DNA from: Malassezia japonica
Lineage: Eukaryota; Basidiomycota; Malasseziomycetes; Malasseziales; Malasseziaceae
Length of the DNA: 64,000 nucleotides
Direction of reading: 5' to 3'
NCBI RefSeq assembly: GCF_029542785.1
Contig: NC_083372.1
Coordinates: 960,656-1,024,655 of the forward strand
The position numbers were made by a program, and so were the translations under genes. The notes under the pieces are model-generated. The model ran no database searches. It saw only the letters and a list, made by a program, of their open reading frames with translations, and had not been told where the DNA came from. Of this stretch, positions 61,149-64,000 are shown one piece after another; the stretch's first letter is position 1; every line of letters starts with the position of its first letter.

Positions 61149-61733
61149 ATGACCTAATCAGTATCTTAATTGTGGATCAAGTTAGGCACGCACGGCATTT
61201 TTTTGCTGCACGTGTTGATGGCTTTCAAAGTACTGATATGGACTTCAGCCCCAGGGGTATTGGAAGCGAAGAGGTGTTGCCAAGAACAATCTGGGGAGTT
61301 GTGACAAAACCTGATTCAGGAAGTGTACCCCAATTCACTGCTTGCAAGTTCCGGAAGAAGCTCCTGTAGGCCACGTTTTACCGTGCATGTGGCGTTGCAC
61401 CCTTAATCCGCAATTGTCAGTTGCAATAATAACATTTGACCATTACAAGCTGTGAAACCCAAGGGGCCCGTGCGACTTTTTTGCTTCGCACGGTCCCAGG
61501 GAACTCCGCCGACCATACGCCACCTCCACTTATTAGGTCTCGTGCAAGGGCGTTAAACGCCCACTACCCCGTTGTCATGCGGGGCTGACAGCCATTGCTC
61601 ATGGGAAGAACGCCTGACTATGGAGTTCCGGGGTAATGGTTCCAAGACAGAACCTTCCTGAGATGGTGGAAGCAGAAAGTATAAATGCGGCCCAACCTAT
61701 CCCCTCGAGACTCGTTATCTACCTCAATCAAAG
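61149..61733. promoter_or_regulatory. Intergenic region with four consecutive inverted repeats and a TATA box
   Basis: Perfect short inverted repeats: CCGTGCGA/TCGCACGG (61468-61493, T-rich loop), GGGCGTT-A-AACGCCC (61548-61562), CCCCG/CGGGG (61567-61584) and GGTTC/GAACC (61638-61654). They sit in a locally GC-rich island. TATAAAT at 61680 lies 54 bp before the ATG of the secreted-protein gene. They may be binding sites or part of a structured RNA. Confidence 0.45.
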
Positions 61734-62457
61734 ATGAAGTACACTGCAATCCTGCTTGCTCTTGTCGCTACTGTGATGCTCGTTGAAGCAGCCCCAACCT
61801 CGTCTGGCTCGGCTAGCTCGTCCGCAGCCAAGACTGGCTCTGCCAAGTCGAGCGCCAGCGACTCCTCTGCTGAGGCGGCTCCCGTTGCTAAGAGTGCCCA
61901 GAGCAACGTTCAGTGCCACAAGGTTATTGAAGGCCCTGTTATTCTTGGTAACTACGGCGATGCCGACCCCCAGAACGTGCACACGCACAGCAGCGCACCT
62001 GCAGACAACGGAAATGCTGTATGTATTAATAAATTAAGGAACATGGGGCTAACACAATAATCAGCTGCTCTCTGCTGCTGACAAGCAAACCTGGGCTGCA
62101 TTCTGGTCCTGCACCGGCTTTGATGGTCACAGCAACACGGACACTTCGAAGAACGCTTACTTTGGCCAGCTTCGTGTGTCTGACAACTGGTGCTATTCGC
62201 TTGAGCAGTGGCAGGATGGATCTACCAAGGGTCTAGTCCTTGAAGACTGTGCCTGGAGCGGCAGTAACGCGCTTTCCAGCCAGTGGCTCAAGGGTTCGTG
62301 GCAGGACGACTACTTTGCTCTGGCCCCTACTGTCACCAACGGCAAGGGTGTTAGTAAGCCTCAGGCCCATGTGACTGTCCACACCGACAACCACGGTGCC
62401 ATTGCTTTCTCGGGTGGCAAGGCCACGAAGGTTTCGCTGGCTGTCCAGTACCAGTGA
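61734..62457 (+). CDS. Small secreted protein, Ser/Ala-rich N-terminus, unknown domain
   Basis: Exons 61734-62018 and 62065-62457, joined across a 46-nt intron (GTATGT, CTAAC, CAG), give 225 residues. MKYTAILLALVATVMLVEAAPT is a signal peptide. A Ser/Ala/Lys-rich linker of about 35 residues follows, then a compact domain with Cys residues in NVQCHKVIEG, FWSCTGFDG, NWCYSLEQW and VLEDCAWSG, enough for two disulphides. Repeated Trp and Gln-Trp pairs faintly recall beta-trefoil lectins, but I do not assign a family. The codons are C-ending, unlike its AT-rich surroundings, which suggests high expression. It is the gene nearest the telomere. Confidence 0.75.
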
Positions 62458-63316
62458 AGGAGAGAGTATCCGGGGATGAAGACAAGGGACAGGGTTCAGA
62501 TTCATTGAATGAAACAAATTGTGATATACTTCACTATTGTTTGCATTCCAAGGCTTTCTGAAAGGGAATTCTACCAACGAGTGGTCATGGTGCACATTAC
62601 ACACCATTACCACACATCGTAGAACAAACTACAGTAGCTCTTACATCGGTTGATATTTCTACGCTGGTCTGAGTAACATGACTTTCCATGCTGGCACTTT
62701 TGGACTTAGACCACCGAACGACAATCAGGGAGAAGAACTGGTAGACTTGAATCACTGACACCAACCGGAAGCATTTTACGACTGTATTACAGCAGGTACA
62801 AATTATGTAATCAACCAAAATAGTGCCAATTTTAGTATATAGAAAGCCATCAAATCAGGTGGGTCTGACAGGTTCAGTGATTAGGACAATATCTGTAAGT
62901 TGGAACAACATAGCCAAAAGCGAACATATACTGTACCTGAGAACTTCTAAATATCAATATCACCTAGTTTCTCATTTGCAAAATAAACAAACAAATAACT
63001 TGGATATGCACAAAACACACCAACGGAAGGCTCGAATAAGTTAGAGTCAGAACGAAGTAGCAAAGGACGAATATAAGCGCATGTATCCATTATACCCAGG
63101 TAGTTGCAGACGATTGTTATTGAAGTGAATTACCGCTCCAGAAAACCAGTGACAATAGCAGTGTAGAGAAGCAGAACCATAACTATCTATTAAAGGCGGA
63201 ATCGAAATGTTAAGCAATAGCCAGGAAATCACTACATATATTCAACATCGAGCCCGATGGGTATTGATAGTATTATGAGTGCAGCGGTTTAAAACTTGAA
63301 AGGTTGCCCTGATGAG
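62458..63316. other. Subtelomeric spacer without genes
   Basis: About 860 bp of AT-rich sequence between the last gene and the telomere. No helicase gene, transposon or long repeat is visible, and the open frames are short with no family match. It lacks interspersed TTAGGA copies up to the sharp boundary at 63317. Confidence 0.5.
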
Positions 63317-64000
63317 TTAGGATTAGGATTAGGATTAGGATTAGGATTAGGATTAGGATTAGGATTAGGATTAGGATTAGGATTAGGATTAGGATTAGGA
63401 TTAGGATTAGGATTAGGATTAGGATTAGGATTAGGATTAGGATTAGGATTAGGATTAGGATTAGGATTAGGATTAGGATTAGGATTAGGATTAGGATTAG
63501 GATTAGGATTAGGATTAGGATTAGGATTAGGATTAGGATTAGGATTAGGATTAGGATTAGGATTAGGATTAGGATTAGGATTAGGATTAGGATTAGGATT
63601 AGGATTAGGATTAGGATTAGGATTAGGATTAGGATTAGGATTAGGATTAGGATTAGGATTAGGATTAGGATTAGGATTAGGATTAGGATTAGGATTAGGA
63701 TTAGGATTAGGATTAGGATTAGGATTAGGATTAGGATTAGGATTAGGATTAGGATTAGGATTAGGATTAGGATTAGGATTAGGATTAGGATTAGGATTAG
63801 GATTAGGATTAGGATTAGGATTAGGATTAGGATTAGGATTAGGATTAGGATTAGGATTAGGATTAGGATTAGGATTAGGATTAGGATTAGGATTAGGATT
63901 AGGATTAGGATTAGGATTAGGATTAGGATTAGGATTAGGATTAGGATTAGGATTAGGATTAGGATTAGGATTAGGATTAGGATTAGGATTAGGATTAGGA
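63317..64000 (+). repeat. Telomere: 114 perfect TTAGGA repeats
   Basis: From 63317 to the last base the sequence is an uninterrupted hexamer TTAGGA, 684 bp or 114 units, with no variant unit seen. The G-rich strand runs 5' to 3' toward the end of the window, as expected for a right chromosome end. The hexamer differs from the common TTAGGG by one base. The array is cut by the window edge, so its true length is unknown. Confidence 0.97.

Noticed and set aside
63317..64000. CRISPR-like or microsatellite array
   Set aside because: Perfect hexamer at the very end of a eukaryotic sequence with the G strand toward the end; it is a telomere, with no spacers.

Overview
The window is the right-hand end of a fungal chromosome. 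About 38 protein genes and five intron-bearing tRNA genes fill roughly 62.5 kb, and the sequence ends in 684 bp of perfect telomeric repeat. Basidiomycete features are clear: many very short introns (GTAYGT donors, CTNAY branch sites, YAG acceptors), protein types found in Ustilaginomycotina, and almost no intergenic space. Compactness, the secreted LIP-family lipase and the high GC of the left part fit a Malassezia-like yeast best. The genus is an inference, since no rDNA or other marker lies in the window.

Left part (1-46 kb), GC-rich housekeeping DNA: a Pan1-like WH2/SH3 fragment, a WDR48/Bun107-like deubiquitinase activator, CCT6, a Kin1/Kin2 kinase, cytochrome b5, GTP cyclohydrolase I, RPL23, NUP85, VPS72/Swc2, a Gid8-like CTLH protein, a Dpb11/Rad4-like BRCT protein, EFM7, PWP1, RPF2, a MARVEL protein, RNR1, an arrestin, a secreted orphan, a TANGO2 homologue, RPC11, an Asi1/3-like RING protein, POB3, NRK1, RSM19, NPY1, a SnoaL-like protein, IPI1 and PHO89. 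Several serve ribosome production (PWP1 and RPF2 from one 86-bp divergent promoter, IPI1, RPL23). Others serve chromatin and replication (VPS72, POB3, RNR1, the BRCT protein).

Right part (46-63 kb), AT-richer subtelomere: two tandem paralogous Zn2Cys6 regulators, a 1.5-kb gap, a LIP lipase, then a nutrient cluster. The cluster holds an isopenicillin-N-synthase-like dioxygenase, 5-hydroxyisourate hydrolase, a two-Rossmann FAD monooxygenase, an NCS1 permease and a xanthine/2-oxoglutarate dioxygenase. Together these suggest uptake and oxidation of xanthine or urate, with no recognisable uricase. GATA-factor sites are dense in two of its promoters. A secreted protein with a run of inverted repeats upstream is the last gene before the telomere.

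The telomere reads TTAGGA (114 copies), not TTAGGG. I assembled 44 spliceosomal introns by keeping frame across splice signals. Twelve are exactly 22 nt with the branch-site motif at a fixed position, and eight more are 23 nt. Exon coordinates are given in the gene entries. All functions are inferred from reading the translated sequence; no searches were run.
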